Shown here: positions 61,241-64,000 of the stretch, piece after piece
How positions within the stretch are numbered: position 1 is the stretch's first letter
Layout: each line of letters begins with the position of its first letter
Assembly (NCBI RefSeq): GCF_026213295.1
Contig: NC_079425.1
Location: 12,458,821-12,522,820 of the forward strand
Direction: 5' to 3'
DNA length: 64,000 nt
Source of the DNA: Gadus chalcogrammus
Lineage: Eukaryota > Chordata > Actinopteri > Gadiformes > Gadidae
The notes under the pieces: model-generated
Database searches by the model: none
The model's input: the letters and a program-made list of their open reading frames with translations, nothing else
Told to the model about the DNA's origin: nothing
Made by a program: the position numbers and the translations under genes

Positions 61241-61502
61241 CAGGAAGTGGGGGTCATCGGGTACGACATTGCTTGGCAGTCTACCCTCACCTTCCAACCA
61301 TGTCCTGATGCAAGCAACGGCCCATCACTCATCATCCCCTTCACACTGCCACGCCAGCAGCTCACAGCTCACCTGTCTATATATAGATGGAGATGTATTT
61401 ACAGCATACGTACGTATATTTATATACAGATAGATAGGTCATCTGTCCCTGTCTGAAGGCCTTCTCAACTGAAGACAAAACCGTAATGGTTTTTTTGTGT
61501 GC

Positions 61503-61629
<127 letters not shown>

Positions 61630-61655
61630 TTTGTTTGTGTGTGTGCGTGTGTGAA

Positions 61656-62090
61656 CAGATTGCCGTTTTTTTGTGAACAGGTGGTTTCTTGTTTTCTTCG
61701 TTTCTCAATTGGTATAACTTTCCCTTGACAGAAGGATATTTACCGTCCATCCACAGACCATTTAAAACCTCCAAAGATACCGGTTAAACCACTGGTACAC
61801 TAAATCCTCTCTTACCTATATGAAGAGTTGAAACAGAAGGGCACGACTATATATCTTGTCCGCGACCACTTACCCTGACTTATATATGATGATCAAAACA
61901 TAGAAAGAATAATACATATATTTGTATCTAAAGATATAGTTAGGTATAAATAGCTATGTCTGTATGTATATATATTAACGAAACATCTATGGAAGAAATG
62001 AAGGACAGGAGGTGAAAGGATAGTAGGAAAAGTCTCATGCCCACCGGTTGCTGTCTGTATACCCATGAGGTGTGTTTACTGCAGGACCAT
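61656..62090. other. unique AT-rich non-coding sequence
   Basis: No recognisable feature. Confidence 0.5.
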
Positions 62091-62106
62091 CCCCCCCCCC
62101 CCCCCC
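62091..62106. repeat. C16 run
   Basis: Sixteen consecutive C. Confidence 0.94.
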
Positions 62107-62224
62107 TCCCAACCTCCCCTATGTCCCTGGAGCCCAGCACACTGTCCATTATCTGCAGACCTCTGACCAGCAGAGAAATTACCTGGCCTGCGGCAGCACG
62201 TATTACCCCGGGATGGACGGAGTA

Positions 62225-62345
62225 TGAGAGAACAATGGAGAGAGGGAGAGATGGGGAGGGATGCACAGGGTGAGAGAACGGGAGGAGGAGATGGGGAGAG
62301 AGGGACAGAGAGATGGAGGGAGAAAAAGAGATGGATAGGAGAATC
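62225..62345. repeat. GAGAGG-rich purine tract
   Basis: GAGAGAGGGAGAGATGGGGA-type degenerate sequence. Confidence 0.75.
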
Positions 62346-62459
62346 GCGGCAGCAGGCCACCTGATTGCATCTTGGAGGTCATAGGGGAGGGGCAGGGATG
62401 CTGCGCTGGAAGAGCTCCTTACTCGTCGCTTCCAAATAAAGGATCTTCCCCTCCTCCTC

Positions 62460-62640
62460 ACTAGCATTTCATCCACGTCTTTCTACCCTGCTCTCTCTCC
62501 TCTCCTCTCTCTCCTCTCCTCTCCTCCTCCCGTCCTTCTCTCTCTTCTCTTCGTCCTCTAGTTCTCCTCTCTCCTCTCTACCCTGCTCTCCTCTTCTCGT
62601 TGTCGTGGTCGCCCTCCTCTTCCTCCTTCTCCTCCTCCTC
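62460..62640. repeat. CTCTCCTCTCC pyrimidine tract
   Basis: CTCTCTCCTCTCCTCTCTCC-type sequence ending in CTCCTTCTCCTCCTCCTC. Confidence 0.8.
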
Positions 62641-62644
62641 TAAG

Positions 62645-62770
62645 CCTTTCATAATCATTTTAAAGTAGTCGTTGTTAATCGCATCATCCCGCTCCATAAT
62701 CCCATCATACCTATTCTTTAATCTGCTCAGAGGGATGTCCATGTCTCCCTCCGTTACTCCCAGTGTCGTG
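62645..62770 (-). other. candidate conserved element or cryptic exon
   Basis: A unique 125 bp island between a pyrimidine tract and a (GA)n array. On the minus strand it is open and reads DMDIPLSRLKNRYDGIMER followed by DDAINNDYFKMIMKGL and an acidic Glu/Lys run (the CTC tract): an exon-like composition unlike the repeat frames nearby. The (TC)n upstream on that strand could be a polypyrimidine tract, but no good CAG acceptor lies next to it. A donor-like CAGG/GTAGAG is present at about 62580. I recognise no protein family. Equally it may be non-coding: TTAATCGC and CATAATCCC cores are present. Confidence 0.25.
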
Positions 62771-62785
62771 TTTGCCAAAACACGG

Positions 62786-63820
<1,035 letters not shown>

Positions 63821-63867
63821 CAGCTAGATCATATTCAGGGAGGAAACATCTGATTTCAGATCACGCA

Positions 63868-63910
63868 TTCAAGCACACGCACACACACAAACACACGCAC
63901 ACGCACACAA
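63868..63910. repeat. degenerate (CA)n
   Basis: CACACGCACACACACAAACA-type interrupted dinucleotide tract. Nothing is recognised from 63911 to the window end. Confidence 0.85.
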
Positions 63911-64000
63911 TCATTCTCACAAATGACGAGCGAGACATTTACAGTAAACTAGTCCAGATAAATGTGGGACCTCCCATCCTGCTCCTCCTCCCGCTGACCT

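Overview
This is non-coding vertebrate DNA, almost certainly from a teleost fish. No bacterial-style gene layout, operon, rRNA, functional tRNA or CRISPR array is visible, and no host protein-coding gene can be supported. The only recognisable protein-coding sequence is the C-terminal part of a LINE reverse-transcriptase polyprotein (46097-46759). Nearly all other long open frames are translations of simple repeats: Cys-Val or His-Thr from (GT)n/(AC)n, Arg-Glu or Ser-Leu from (GA)n/(CT)n, and Pro-rich frames from CCA/TCC tracts.

The teleost assignment rests on repeat types that I recognise from fish genomes: tRNA-headed SINEs with the fish-type 'TTTAGCAGATGCTTTTATCC' tail, LINE-type 3' ends related to 'TTTATTAATCCC', a TTAA-flanked 1.5 kb DNA element, a hAT element, and a very high density of long, often uninterrupted dinucleotide arrays. 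That last feature recalls gadiform (cod-like) genomes, but the lineage below teleost is a guess.

Layout. 1-13.6 kb: mostly unique AT-rich sequence with several minisatellites (62 bp unit at 741-945, 14 bp at 5855-5928, 23 bp at 9655-10460), one SINE and a (CA) array. 13.6-15.2 kb: a TTAA-flanked DNA transposon carrying an expanded 16 bp CpG-rich minisatellite between inverted arms. 15.2-22.3 kb: CA/GT/CT arrays, a 64 bp minisatellite and pyrimidine tracts. 22.7-25.7 kb: the densest mobile-element block, with a DNA element inside a 32 bp minisatellite, a complete hAT element with 8 bp target duplication, a 227 bp (GA)n and a SINE. 25.7-42.5 kb: largely unique sequence with an 87 bp hairpin MITE (34465-34551) and scattered retroposon tails. 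42.5-46.8 kb: AT, GT and GA arrays, a 28 bp AT-rich minisatellite, and a 5'-truncated LINE with intact target-site duplications. 46.8-64 kb: unique sequence alternating with many GT/CA/GA/CT arrays, poly-G/poly-C runs and one reverse-strand SINE.

Several unique stretches (8480-8760, 10700-10960, 22331-22560, 32280-32480, 35500-35880, 43480-43640, 50440-50900, 60300-60560, 62645-62770) have a mixed, motif-rich texture with homeodomain-type cores and could be conserved regulatory elements of a developmental gene. That cannot be shown without alignment. The best-supported results are structural: insertions with legible boundaries, and a minisatellite whose origin inside a transposon can be read from the sequence. 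I did not find a new multi-gene system.
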